A stretch of DNA of 64,000 bases from NCBI GenBank assembly GCA_037349315.1, contig JBAIAC010000033.1, forward strand, positions 13,286,001-13,350,000. The letters are read 5' to 3'. Position numbers and translations under genes: made by a program. Of this stretch, positions 50,868 to 62,369 are shown piece after piece; positions within the stretch are counted from its first letter, which is position 1; each line of letters begins with the position of its first letter. This stretch comes from Chelydra serpentina (lineage: Eukaryota > Chordata > Testudines > Chelydridae). The notes under the pieces are model-generated. The model worked only from the letters and a program-made list of their open reading frames with translations, did no database searches and had not been told where the DNA came from.

Positions 50868-50952
50868 ATCATAAGAACAGCCATACTGGGTCAGATCAAA
50901 GGTCCATCTAGCCCAGTATCCTGTCTTCTGACAGTGGCCAATGTTCTTATGT
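50868..50952 (-). mobile_element. CR1 3' end, short antisense piece
   Basis: CATAAGAACAGCCATACTGG, then GTCCATCTAGCCCAGTATCC is the reverse complement of the CR1 3' terminus also seen in sense at about 51355-51425. It sits between parts 2 and 3 of the scrambled element. Confidence 0.7.
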
Positions 50953-51425
50953 TCTATAAAATCATGAATAGTGTGGAGAAAGTGAATAAGAAAATGTGAT
51001 GTACTCTTTCATATAACACAAGAGCCAGAGGTCACCCACTGAAATTAATAGGCAGCAGATTTAAAAAACAACCATCAGGAAGTATTTCTTCACACAAAGC
51101 ACAGTCAACCTGTAGAACTCATTACCAGGGAATGTTGTGAAGGCCAAAAGTACAAGTGGTTTAAAAAAAGAATGAGATAAGTTCATGGAGTATAGGGTCC
51201 ATCAATAGCTATTAGCCAAGATGATCAGGGACACAACCCCATGCTCTGGATGTCCCCAAACCTCTGACTTGCAAGAAGCTGGGATTGGACAACAGGGGAT
51301 GCATCACTCAATAAATTGTCCTGTCCTGTTCATTCCCTCTGAAGCATCTGGCCCTGGCCATTGTCAGAAGACAGGATAATGGGCTACATGGACCATTGAT
51401 CTGATCCAATATGGCCCTACTTACG
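50953..51425 (+). mobile_element. CR1 LINE part 3, 3' end (sense)
   Basis: The end of ORF2 and the 3' UTR: ATCATGAATAGTGTGGAGAA, then AAGTATTTCTTCACACAAAG, then the terminal GACCATTGATCTGATCCAAT. About 90 bp expected between parts 2 and 3 is missing. Confidence 0.8.
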
Positions 51426-52163
51426 TAAATTCAGCGTGCGATAAACACCCAGAGCATGGAAAATTTCAACCCAAATGGTTAAAGTTTCACAAACTTATAA
51501 GCAACTGTAAAAAGAGTCTTATAATGGGAAATGTTGGGCAACCTTAATAAAAAATGGTGCTAGCAACCTCATCTACTACACAAACGCACATGCACAGTGT
51601 AGTGCAACTATAAACATAGAATTCCACGCTAAAAAAAAATAAAAAAAAGTCACAGGCATATTTTTGTATCCCAATAATCAAAGCTACATAATCACATACT
51701 ACTCTACCCATCATTTAAAAACCATTTGCTTTGTTGAAAACACAGAGAAAGCAAGCTTGTTTTACAGGAACTGGGTGGGACATGATTCAAGACTGACTTT
51801 TCATTTCCTGGGTTGTACAAGTTGTTTGGTAGTTTCATATGAACTCCACCCTTAAATAATTACTTGCATTAGAGTATTAAAGAATAATTTCTGCCTCCCA
51901 GACGCCCAGGACAATAATCGTTTCAATTGTGGCAAATTACTTCAGAAAGTAATACGCTTCTAAGGATCTGAACATTATCCATGGAATAGCTACTGCCTAG
52001 CAATTGTAGCTTTCAAAGTCACACAACTGGTTCATTGTCATTTTAAGGGCGCTGTAGTAGCTGAACGTGTTGAGCCCCAGCAACAAACTTCTACTGTGTT
52101 TCCAAAATGGTACAGGACTCATTTAAAAATCTTGTTTATAGGCATTAACATGGAGATTATGCA

Positions 52164-52495
52164 TAGAGCTGTACAAATGACTGATTTTTTCCAGTTTGCT
52201 GGCAGTTCCAAAAAGACAGAATTGTTTGACAAACTGAAAAGTTAAAAATAAATTGCTCTGAATTTTAAGATTTGTTTTAAAAATTAAATAAAAATGAGGA
52301 CCTTTATATGAAATGTCATTTTGAATAGAAAAAATGAAAATATTTTGTTTTGAAAGCATGGAAACAAAATGTTTAGAATTTTTCTTCCTTGTTTTCAACA
52401 GAAAATTCAACACAAAATCATGAAATGTTTGGGTTGACCCAAATCTCCATTTTTTGCTGAAAAAATTTTCAGTTGGAAAATTTCAACCAGCTCTA
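52164..52495. mobile_element. AT-rich MITE
   Basis: TAGAGCTG near 52164 and CCAGCTCTA at 52487-52495 are inverted. The interior is rich in TTTTC/GAAAA palindromic words and has no long frame. A related stretch may be at 1265-1530. No TSD was resolved. Confidence 0.45.
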
Positions 52496-54255
52496 GTTAT
52501 AAACTTACTGGCCACAACCGGGCTTTCCCTATGCCATGCAACGTATTTGTGCAGAATGCCTTGGGAAGATCTTTTCTGGCAAAGATCTAGTAGATTCAAA
52601 CTAACCAAGATCCGTATCCATCCAAACCACACGGTCCCCCAAATACACTTACTGGTCCCCCAAATACACTTATTTCCCATTACACACACAGGAGAGCAGA
52701 TTTACATTTACAGTGCAATGGAATTGTACATGTGACATGTAGGTATATATATTACACAACCACCGCTTACACCTCTAACCAAGCCTTTTGTTATCACCAC
52801 CTGCTCCAGAAATTGTGCCTCCTTTCAGGCTGTTCTGTAAGTTTAGAACAGTGTCCCAAGCTTCCTCCCTCTCTCTCCTCTCTTACAAAAGACACAGTTT
52901 AAAAATTCCCCTAGTTTGAAAAGCATTCCACATCTAATAATTACATGACATTGTACATTTGTTCTCTGCTTTACACTGTATTGTTTTGGTTTATGTAGTT
53001 CCTTCATATCGTGAACTCCCAAGGGCAAGGATCGGTTACAGTTTTGGCACAGTTTTCCCATTGTTCAATGCTGTATAAATTGACAGCACTATCTGTTATA
53101 TTCTCTTTTACTGTCATTTTTCTCCAGTCTTTTCCCTCCTTCCCTCCACTCCAATCTCTTTCCACCCCTGCCTCTCCCGCCTCCCCCAAAGAAGTTGGTA
53201 GTTCTATCATTTAAAGTTTAGAAAAAATAAACTATTTGTAGCAGGGTATAAAGGCACTACCTGGCCACGGTGAACTAGGGTGTTAGGCAAAATTCAGCTG
53301 CCTGTTTCACTTGCACAGCTACTCAGGGGAAGGGCTAGTGGAGTGGCCGCTTGGCAGGCAGAAGGGGAAAAATTCCTTGGGGAAGTTCAGGCACCCGGGG
53401 TCAGAGAATGTCTTACCAATTATCTTGACTTATTTTGCTATAAACAAACACTTACCACCTTACAAGAGAGGATCTTGCTGACTGCAACTGTTTTTTCTCA
53501 TGTTATTCCACCAGCATGCACCTGACATTACACACCTCTTCCAATTTGCGTTCTCTGAGCACTTACTTACCCCTACCTCTGGTCTGTGTTTCCCCATCAA
53601 TATTTTATCTTTTTTCTCCCTTTCTTTCTTGTTCCCCTGTCATATCTCCTCCCTACCATATTCTCTTTCTCCCAAATCCCCAGGGTCCCCCTCTCCCCAA
53701 CCCAGCCTCATGGAGCACTAGAGTCTTCACAGCCCGTAAAATCTGTTTAACACATTATTTACAGCCACACCTTTTCCCCATTCCAATACAGAGGGGAGCC
53801 AGGCTGGTAGATCCTCTCCCCCTGCTCGCGCATTCAGTGATAAAGGGGTGGAAATGGTAATCACCACTTCTCTCTCCTGCATGGTCCTTTTGAGCACCAG
53901 GACGTGGGCAAGTGCTAGATCTCTCAATTGGTGATATTAAAAGTCAATGTGTGTCTTCAAAATGTTCAGGACCAGGTGAGCACTGGCTAGGATCATATCA
54001 CTCAGCTGCTGAGCTAGCTAAGTAAAGTTGTCAATGCTGGTGGACTTTAAAGCCAAGATCCAGCCTAACCATCCCCGTTTCTGGTCAAAACCATCAACTA
54101 CTGCTAGAGAAATGTAAAGGAAACAGTTTTAGCTACCTCGGCATTGGCACACACTTATCACTGTGATATCAGAGCACTTCCCTGAGCAGACACTATAGAA
54201 AAAGCGCTGAATTTTATTTAAAAACTATTTTTTAAAAAATAAAATAAATAGAGAT

Positions 54256-54446
54256 ATGCTAATCTCCTAGAACTGGAACGACCTTGAAAGGTCATCGAGT
54301 CCAGTCCTCTGCCTTCACTAGCAGGACCAAGTACTGTCCCCTGACAGATTTTTGACCCAGATCCCTAAATGGCCCCCTCAAGGATTGAACTCACAACCCT
54401 GGGTTTAGCAGGCCAATGCTCAAACCACTGAACTATCCCTCCCCCA
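54256..54446 (-). mobile_element. tRNA-derived SINE, antisense
   Basis: The reverse complement starts with GGGGGAGGGATAGTTCAGTG, the tRNA-like head with an A box, then the B-box part GGGTTGTGAGTTCAATCCTT, and ends in a CR1-like tail. The tail differs from that of the copy at 55897. Confidence 0.85.
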
Positions 54447-54513
54447 TAACATGCTAGCTGCGGATTTGAAATTCCAGGCTTATTTTGAGTGATTTCTGAG
54501 TATGTGCTGCATT

Positions 54514-54655
54514 AATGTTCCCTCTAATTTTTGACAGGCCATGTGCGCAACAAATTTCTTCTGTGCAAATTTTTGTGCGCGCGGTGTTTCGCTGTGTGCG
54601 CGGGGTTTAGGATCTGTGTGCGCGCACACACGCGCACAGCTTAGAGGAAACAGTG
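54514..54655. mobile_element. hAT-type MITE with CG/TG-rich interior, copy 1
   Basis: The ends are AATGTTCCCTCTAATTTTTG and CTTAGAGGAAACAGTG. The flanks GCTGCATT (54506-54513) and GCTGCAAT (54656-54663) are an 8-bp duplication with one difference. The interior is alternating purine-pyrimidine (GTGTGCGCGCACACACGCGC). Confidence 0.75.
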
Positions 54656-55404
54656 GCTGCAATGTAAGTTAGTAGTGAGAATATACCATTTTCATGCACA
54701 GCAAATGCTACATGAATCTATCTACAGTAGCTTCTAGATATGTGCTTTGACTTGATGTGCAGTAGCACAGACACAATACATCGGGTTATGTCTCATAGCA
54801 TCTCTCAAAGAAAAGCAGATAGTTATTTATTATTATTCAGTTCCTTGCACTATTTTAAATAGACATAGACACCTGAGATGTTGGAAAATTCCTGCTAATT
54901 ACCAGGTGTCCTGTTTATCTCTCAATCCAAATAATAGACAGTTTGGTACGAAGCAGAGCTACCATAAAAAACAGTCTGAGGTGCAATAAAGTTCTCCTCA
55001 GAACATAAGTGCTGCTTTTTGCTTCCTCTTTTATAGGCAGGCATGATGCCCATTAATCTACATGTACAATAAGAAACACATGCCAAAGAGATTTTCCCAC
55101 GATCCATATCCAATATTCTATTTTAAAATCAAAAGATATGTTCTAAACTTTCCTATCACTCCACATTCCTCCTGAACAAGAGCTCAAAGTACACTCTAGG
55201 CATCCTTTAAAAAAAACAAAAACAAACAAACAAAGAGTAAACCCATCTAATTTAATGATTAAGACATCTCGGTGTGTTCTCATTTCATAGTTCTCAACCT
55301 ATTCACCGCATCCACTACTACCTATATGGCCCTGAGGATGTCACATGGGCCACAGCTGTGTGCTGATTGGGCCACAGGTTGACAACCACAGTCTGGATAC
55401 ACAA

Positions 55405-55508
55405 TAGGGTGACCAGATGTCCTGATTTTTGGGTCTTTTTCTTATATAGGCTCCTATTACCCCCCACCCCCTGTCCCGATTTTTCACGCTTGCTCTCTGG
55501 TCACCCTA
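55405..55508. mobile_element. hAT-type MITE (GGTGACCAGAT family), copy 2
   Basis: The ends are TAGGGTGACCAGATGTCC and CTGGTCACCCTA. There is an exact 8-bp target duplication ATACACAA at 55397-55404 and 55509-55516. Confidence 0.92.
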
Positions 55509-55896
55509 ATACACAATAACAATGTATTCATGTAGGGGTGGGTGGGTTAAATAAGAACTTGAAAGTTTTAGGAAAACCTAATTGTTAATTACCTGCAATA
55601 TCTCGAATCAATTCCTTTGGCAGCTACTAAAAGTAGTTAAGATATGTTTCTTATTGATTCATATTTCCAGAGCTATCAGAGTATCTGCTATATCAGTTCT
55701 GTCTCCCTTTTGTTTATAATACAAGTTACCAATGATATAGAGAGTGATAATGTTCACACAGTTGATTAAGTTACATATTTCCTGTAAAGAAGAATAGCAT
55801 CTTTATTATATCTATTCCACAGCCAAAATTGCTCTACTGTGATGAGAGATTATTTTTCTTGATATTACTTTGGTGTTCATGAAACTCATATTACAT

Positions 55897-56077
55897 GAGC
55901 AGGGGGATAGCTCAGTGGTTTGAGCATTGGCCTGCTAAACCCAGGGTTGTGAGTTCAATCCCTGAGGGGGCCATTTAGGGATCTGGGGCAAAAACTGGGG
56001 ATTGGTCCTGCTTTGAGCAGGGGGTTGGACTAGATGACCTCCTAAGGTCCCTTCCAACCCTGAAATTCTATGATTTC
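55897..56077 (+). mobile_element. tRNA-derived SINE, sense
   Basis: The head is GGGGGATAGCTCAGTGGTTT (A box within TAGCTCAGTGG) with B box AGTTCAATCCC near 55952-55962. The tail GGGTTGGACTAGATGACCTC, then GTCCCTTCCAACCCTGAAAT matches the CR1 3' end. This SINE/CR1 tail sharing is known in tortoise pol III SINEs. Confidence 0.9.
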
Positions 56078-57454
56078 AGCCCCCTTTGCAGATGCTACAT
56101 TATATTTTTAAATGCATTATGGATATGAAAAATGTGCCAATACATATCTATACTAGCGTTATTTCTTGAAATGCAGGATATATGAAATCTAGACTGAAAG
56201 AAATACACCAGTTAACTTCTATGATTCGATACCGTTTCCAGGAACTTTAGAAAATTCAGAGTATCACACATTTATCTACCAGTGCAGTAGCTGATTTTAT
56301 AACATATACTGTAGCCTAGTAGTACCTAGCGGTTATATACTGCTTGTCATCAGTAGATCTCAAAGTGCTTCACAAAGCCTACTTTAGTGGTGCTCAACCC
56401 TGGAGAGGCTATGTTTCATCCAAACAAGGCGCAGAGAAAATAGTCAAGAGACACATCATGAGATCACATTAGTGAAACTCAGAACCATTTCTTATTAAAG
56501 GAGTATCAGATAGAGAAGCCTGCAACCCAGTGCCATCCCATGGTATTTTAAAAACTCTTTGGCACTCCCTTTGACACCATAGTACCCCTCTAGCTCTTAT
56601 CCTTCTCAAGCAACTGGCAGAGATGGGAAGGGATCCTGGGAATTATCCATTTGCTCATCAATATTTCTGTTGCCTTGTCACATGGAAAACATTCTACTGA
56701 TGCAACTGTTGTGTTTGCTCTAAGAGTTCCAATCAGATCTGTAGACTCCATAAGAGTTACATGTGGTTCAACAGTCAGGTGGAGCTTCATAGATCAGAGT
56801 AGGGCAGTGTCAAAGGGCTACCTCACCCTCTCTCTTTGCAAGCAGTCCTCACACACTTTTACTTAAGTTCACCACAGCATATTTTATTTATGTCTCATGC
56901 AGTTTCATGTCCCATCACCATAAGGCTTTTCCCAATCTTCAATGTACTCCTTGCACCAGGGGTGATGGTCTCACTTTTGAGATCCTGTACTTCTTTGCCC
57001 CTCTCTTCCTTTTCTTTTTTTTTTTAAATGTCACAGCGGATGAGCTGAATCACCTTGTTAGTTGTTTAGTCATCCAGTCCCTAACCAATTATCTCCTCAA
57101 TTTGGCCCATGTGGGGATATTTGCAAGGTGCATAGAAGGGTGAGTCAGCCTTAAACTAGTCACAGGTTCTTAGGCCTTCTCCTCACTGCATTGTTAGCTT
57201 GAGCTGTAACTTGAGTTTTGCACCTAACCTGACTTCAATCCATGCAAAAATCTCTAGCTCAATTTAAATGGTACTTGAAGCTCATGCTAGTTAGAATGGG
57301 AATGCAGTATCTTGAATTACAACAGCTCATCAACTACTAATCCAGTCACTCTGGGTATGTCTTCTACACAGAAATTTAAGACGAGGCTCAATCTAACCTC
57401 CACCTTGTATCCACACTGCAAATGTGCTAACCTAGGGCTCCTTCCCAGGGTCCC

Positions 57455-57545
57455 AGGCAACGTTCCCTCTATTTTTTTTCCATCCATGTGCAGAATAAAT
57501 TTTGTTATGTGCACCGAGGTGATGTGCGCCACCAGTAGAAACAAA
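57455..57545. mobile_element. Fragment of the GTTCCCTCTA MITE family
   Basis: AACGTTCCCTCTATTTTTTT then ATGTGCAGAATAAATTTTG matches the left half of 54514-54655. The right end is not found before 57550. Confidence 0.5.
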
Positions 57546-57616
57546 AAAACCTAGATATAATACATATTTAAAAAAAGTGACCATAGGGATAATTATTCCA
57601 GCCAGGATAGGTTAGG

Positions 57617-57721
57617 GGATCAGAGCCCAGCGCCCCCGCCGCGGGAAGCCCAGCCGAGCCCGCCGCAAGCGGCGGGGCGCAAAACTTCCTTGCACCGCCC
57701 CTGTGTATCCCACAGTTCCTG
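57617..57721. repeat. 105-bp duplicate of the hAT 3' end plus flank at 59383-59487
   Basis: It contains GGATCAGAGCCCAGC, CCGAGCCCGCCGCAAGCGGC, the element end GCACCGCCCCTG, and also 18 bp of host flank TGTATCCCACAGTTCCTG. Because the flank is shared, this is a copy of that locus and not a separate insertion. The left part of the element is absent. Confidence 0.8.
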
Positions 57722-57825
57722 TAATCCCAGCTGCTTGGGAGGCTGCAGTTGGCGGATTGCTCAGGAGTTGTAGGCTGCTGTGCGCTATGTCAATCGGGTG
57801 TCCAGTGCTACTGACAGCCTGGCCA
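57718..57825 (+). pseudogene. 7SL (SRP) RNA-derived fragment
   Basis: It matches the Alu-domain side of vertebrate 7SL in order: CCTGTAATCCCAGCTGCTTG, GGAGGCTG, GGCGGATTGCTC, AGGAGTT, then GTGCGCTATG and AATCGGGTGTCC. Similarity fades after about 57803. It lacks the 7SL 5' end and the S domain, so it is not a functional SRP RNA. It joins directly to the duplicated hAT flank. The similarity rests on memory of human and chicken 7SL. Confidence 0.75.
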
Positions 57826-57941
57826 GCGGGTAGTTGGAGGACTGGCTAGAACAACACGTCTGACGTGTTGTGATCGGCGCTTTCTCTGTGAAGGCTGATA
57901 GACTGATCGATGACAGTGACAGGATAGGCATTTTAGATCTT

Positions 57942-58104
57942 CAATGTTCCCTCTAATTTTTGACAGGCCGTGCGCGCAAAAAAATTCTTGTCTGAAACTT
58001 TTTGTGCTTCTGTGCAAATTTTTGTGCACACCATGTTTCGCCATGTGCGCAGAGTTTAGGATCTCTGTGCGTGCGCACACGCACACAGCTTAGAGGGAAC
58101 AGTG
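57942..58104. mobile_element. hAT-type MITE with CG/TG-rich interior, copy 2
   Basis: CAATGTTCCCTCTAATTTTT at the left and GCTTAGAGGGAACAGTG at the right are inverted. The outer 8-mers do not match, so its TSD is lost or it was not formed by simple insertion. Confidence 0.7.
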
Positions 58105-58670
58105 CTCACTACTCAAAGAATTAAAATTAAGTGTAAGAGAAAAATAAAAGTTATGAAATGCATAGACCCGTCAAAAAACTAAAATAATACACTTTGAAAG
58201 TAAAATTACAGACACACACACACAGTGTGTGTGCTGGCTGCTGGTAAAGTTTCTGAGAGACACTGTTCGCTGTCTCTTTAAGGCACTCACTGAAAGCTCT
58301 TCTGTTCCTGAGCCCTGTTCCCTCTCCCTTGCTCTACAGAGATGGGGGACATGGGCAAGGGAGAGAGAGAGCACGCATACACACTGGCTGCTGGGGAAGT
58401 CTCTGAGACACCATGTGCTGTTTCTTTAAGGCACTCACTCACTCACCACCCAGAAGGCTTGTTCAGACCTCTGACCACAGCAGCTCTCTCCGGCTCTGAG
58501 TCCTGTCCTCTCTCCCCTGCTCTGTGGTGATGGGGTAGAGGGATGGGGGCAGGAGGATATCCTGACATCAGCACCCCTCCCCCACACTCTGCACAGCCAG
58601 AAGGAGGGTCCCGGGAGCAGCTGTAAGAGCAACTTGATTGCAAAACAGCAGCGGGGCGGGGCACCTGAAC

Positions 58671-58794
58671 TAGGGTGACCAGATGTCCCGGTTTTATAGG
58701 GACAGTCCCGATTGTGGGGTCTTTTTCTTATATAGGCTTCTATTACCCCCCACTCTCTGTCCCGATTTTTCACACTTGCTGTCTGGTCACCCTA
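58671..58794. mobile_element. hAT-type MITE (GGTGACCAGAT family), copy 3
   Basis: The ends are TAGGGTGACCAGATGTCCCG and CTGGTCACCCTA. There is an exact 8-bp target duplication ACCTGAAC at 58663-58670 and 58795-58802. Confidence 0.92.
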
Positions 58795-59021
58795 ACCTGA
58801 ACACACGCTGCCAGATGTGTGCAGCTCTGCTAATCAAGTGCACTGCACCTGAATCACTCCTGGGAGGCCGCGCAGCTTAGATGGTACACAGGCCAAGACC
58901 CTTCAGGACTGGAGGGTCCGAGCCCATATTAAGTTGGGACCTAGGGTTGGAGCCCTATTGATTTCCTGTGTGCACATGGCTTCAGCTTGACTTGGGTCCT
59001 AGAAGTGCTCCTGTGTATCCC

Positions 59022-59469
59022 CAGGGCCGGCACGCCCACTAGGCGACCCTAGGAGGTCGCCTAGGGCGCCAGCATTTTGGGGGCGGAGACTCCCGGCAGC
59101 AATCGCTTCCGAGAAGGCAGCTTCCCCTGAGCTGCTGCCCCTGCCCCCAGCTGAGGTGAGTTGCTGCGGGCGGGAAGCTGGCCGCCATGGGGGGCGTTGG
59201 TGGGGAGGCCGCCAGCAGGCCCAGGAAGCTGAGCCCAGCCCCCGCCGCGGGGGCGCCCGGGGAGCCCAGCCCCGCCTCAGCCCGGCGGGTGGCGCAGGGA
59301 GCCGAGCCCAGCGGCCGCAGGGAGCCCAGCCGAGCCCGCCGCGGGCCGTGCGAGGAGCCCAGCCCCCGCCACGGCCCGGCAGGGATCAGAGCCCAGCTCC
59401 CCCGCCGCAGGAAGCCCAGCCGAGCCCGCCGCAAGCGGCGGGGCGCGAAACTTCCTTGCACCGCCCCTG
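59022..59469. mobile_element. Non-autonomous hAT transposon (448 bp)
   Basis: It begins CAGGGCCGGCAC and ends GCACCGCCCCTG, with an exact 8-bp duplication TGTATCCC (59014-59021 and 59470-59477). It is the same family as 4048-4644. It is very GC- and CpG-rich, which can mimic a CpG island. Confidence 0.92.
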
Positions 59470-59714
59470 TGTATCCCACAGTTCCTGGCAGCCAGAAGTG
59501 CCATTACTGTCTGGCCAAGGATTCTACCCCTTTCAGCTCCTCCTGCAGCAGCAGCTCTGGCTCCTCCTCACTGCTGTGTGAAGCTTGCCCAGAGCAGGGA
59601 GCAAAGTTGATAGGGAAGAGGTGGCTTCCTGTTACTGGGATGTTGGATTAAAATGCAATGTAGATGGTCAAGCCCAGGAGTCCCTGCCACAGGTCAGCTG
59701 ATTTAAGTCATAGA

Positions 59715-60398
59715 CATAGTCTCATAGACTTTAGACTCATAGACTTTAAGGTCAGAAGGGACCATTATGATCATCTAGTCTGACCTCCTGCACAATGCAG
59801 GCCACAAAATCTCATCCATCCACTCCTGGAATAATCCTCTCACCTATGTCTCAGCTACTGAAGTCCTCAAATCATGGTTTAAAGACTTCAAGATGCAGAG
59901 AATCCTCCAGCAAGTGACCCGTGCCCCATGCTGCAGAGGAAGGCGAAAAACCTCCAGGGCCTCTGCCGATCTACCCTGGAGGAAAATTCCTTCCCGACCC
60001 CAAATATGGCGATCAGCTGAACCCTGAGCATGTGGGCAAGACTCACCAGCCAGACACCCAGGAAAAAGTTCTCTGTAGTAACTTCTAACATCCCATCATT
60101 GACCATTGGTCCTATTTACCACTGATGGCAATTAACGGACCTTTGACTGAGATCATGTTATCCCATCAAACCATCCCCTCCATAAACTTATCTAGTTTAA
60201 TCTTGAAGCCAGATACGTTTTTTGCCCCCACTGCTTCCCTTGGAAGGCTGTTCCAGAACTTCACTCCTCTGATGGTTAGAAACCTTCATCTAATTTCAAG
60301 ACTAAACTTCCTGATGGTCAGTTTATATCCATTTGTTCTTGTGTCCACATTGGTACTGAGCTTAAATAATTCCTCTCCCTCCCTGGTATTTAACCCTT
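59715..60398 (-). mobile_element. CR1 LINE, 5'-truncated, antisense
   Basis: GGTCAGAAGGGACCATTATG, then ATCATCTAGTCTGACCTCCT is the reverse complement of the CR1 3' end. Further right it runs antisense through the 3' region (CTTCCCTTGGAAGGCTGTTC). The adjacent ACTCATAGACTTT repeats are the CR1 tail. Confidence 0.85.
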
Positions 60399-61084
60399 GG
60401 TGTACATTACGTGTAGATATAGCCTCTGTGAGGGTGTTGTTTTGCAGTGTGATCACTCGCACTAGGCTTGAGTGGAGCAAGTTGAGTGTACTAACTGAAG
60501 CTTACTATTGCAGTAAAGAAAAGCCCTTAGATGCTACAGTATGGAACAAAGATGGGTATAAAATTCAGTAAATACTCAAAATAAAATACTTAGATTAAGG
60601 TCTTGTCTACACTATAGAGTTTTGTCAACAAAAGTTTGTCAACGATCAAAAAGTCAGCAGAGTGCGTCACAGTTGGTGCTCTAGCATTGACAGTGAGAGC
60701 AGTGCACTGTGGGTAGCTAAGACTTGTGGGAAGGTGGAGTGGATCGCAGCACAACATGAGGGCAGGTTCAACATCCCATGATGCATTATTTTCTGTCCCA
60801 GCATTCCATGTTCTTCCGACTGCATTTTGGGACATTTTTCCAATGGCCTCTGTTTATTGCATGCCCGCCATCTCTGTGTGAAAGGATGGATCCTGCACTG
60901 CTCCTGTTGTGGTCACGGTTATGAACACATCGTGGATGGCCATGCATTATATCACGAGCTCCCAATCTGAACAGGAATCAGAGTCACCTGACTTGCTGTG
61001 TGTCATGGAAAGAAACACCAGATTAACTTTTGGCATTCACGGAGCGGCTGCACACAGTGGACCGTTGCTTTTGGGCTCAGGAAA

Positions 61085-62025
61085 CAAACACTGGAGTGGT
61101 GAGATGATGAGCAGTGGCTACAGAACTTTTGGATGCGGAAAGCCACTTTCCTGGAACTGTGTGTGGAGCTCACCCCAGCCCTGCAGTGCAAGGACACCAA
61201 AAGGAGAGCTCCCCTCTTGGTGGAGAAGTGCATTGTGATCACAGCATGGAAGCTGGCGACTCCAGTCTGCTACCAGTCGGTCGTGAATCAGTTTGGACTT
61301 GGGAAGTTGACCGTGGGCACCGCGTTAACACGAGTGAACAGGGTCATGAATCACATCCTGCTACTAAGTACTGTGACTCTTGGCAATGTGTGTGAACTAG
61401 TGGATGGCTTTGCAGCAATGGAATTCCCTAACTGTGGAGGGGCGATAGATGGAACACATATTCCAATTTTGGCCCTGAACCATCTAGCAACAGAGTGCAT
61501 CAATAGAAAGAGGTACTTCTCTTTGGTATTGCAGGCTCTTGTGGATCACCATGGGCATTTCACTGACATCAATGCAGGCTGGTCCGGGAAGGTGCATGAT
61601 GCATGCATCTTCAGGAACACTGGTCTGTACAGAAAACTGCAAGCAGGGACTTTCATTCTAGACCAGAAGATTCGGGGGGAGGGGGAATGTTGAAATGCCC
61701 ACAGTGATCCTGGGAGATCCAGCATACCCCTTACTCCCATGGCTCACAAAGCCTTACAAGGGAAACCTGGACCAGCCAGGAGCGCTTCACCGGCAGGCTG
61801 AGTAGGTACAGAATGACCATGGAATATACATTTGGCAGATTAAAAGTGCACTGGGGATGCCTTTATGGCAGATTAGATCCAAGTGAGGAAAACATTCCCA
61901 TAGTCATAGCTGCCTGCTACATAATCTTTGGGAGGAGAAGGGTGAAAAGTTTGACCCAGGGTAGAGCGCAGAGGCAGATCGCCTGGCTGCTGATTTTGAG
62001 CAGCCTGATACCAGGGCTATTATAG
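61085..62025 (+). pseudogene. Harbinger DDE transposase, broken
   Basis: MRKATFLELC near 61133, then GFAAMEFPNCGGAIDGTHIP with the first catalytic D (near 61450), INRKRYFSLVLQALVDH, and AGWSGKVHDA. After a frame change near 61680 comes LGDPAYPLLPW with the second D, and after another near 61810, MEYTFGRLKVHW with the glutamate. All three acidic residues are present but in three frames, and there is a stop just upstream of 61133. This is the HARBI1/DDE_Tnp_4 family. Confidence 0.88.
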
Positions 62026-62369
62026 GGGCACAACAGGGGGCAATTAAAATTAGGGAGGCTTGGAGGCAACATTCTGACAATGAGAAGCAGTAATGTATAT
62101 TTCTGTTCAGTAATCTGTTCATTATTTTGAGTTTTCCTATTTTGCCTAACACTTGTGATGTTTCCTGAGTGGGATTTACTGTAAGCAAATGATTAACCTG
62201 CATGCATATGTTTTACTACCAGCAGCTATCACTACATGTGGGAAACCAATAAAGACTGGTTATATTTCAGAGAGTTTGTTTTTATTAAATACCAATTAAC
62301 ACCTACAAAAGGCTTGGTGGGAAGGGAGTTAGCAATGCAAGGCAGTGGATGCTCTCATAGCTGTGCTTA

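Noticed and set aside
55897..55970. Functional tRNA gene
   Set aside because: The A and B boxes are present, but the body continues into a CR1-like SINE tail and a second copy exists at 54256-54446. It is a SINE.
56590..56790. Missing first MYZAP exon
   Set aside because: A minus-strand frame with LHLTVEPHVT looked faintly like the human N-terminal LRLTVPPE, but lacks the rest of the exon and a donor site in phase.
59050..59470. CpG-island-like GC-rich block as a promoter
   Set aside because: It coincides exactly with the interior of a hAT element with TSD, so the GC content is that of the transposon.
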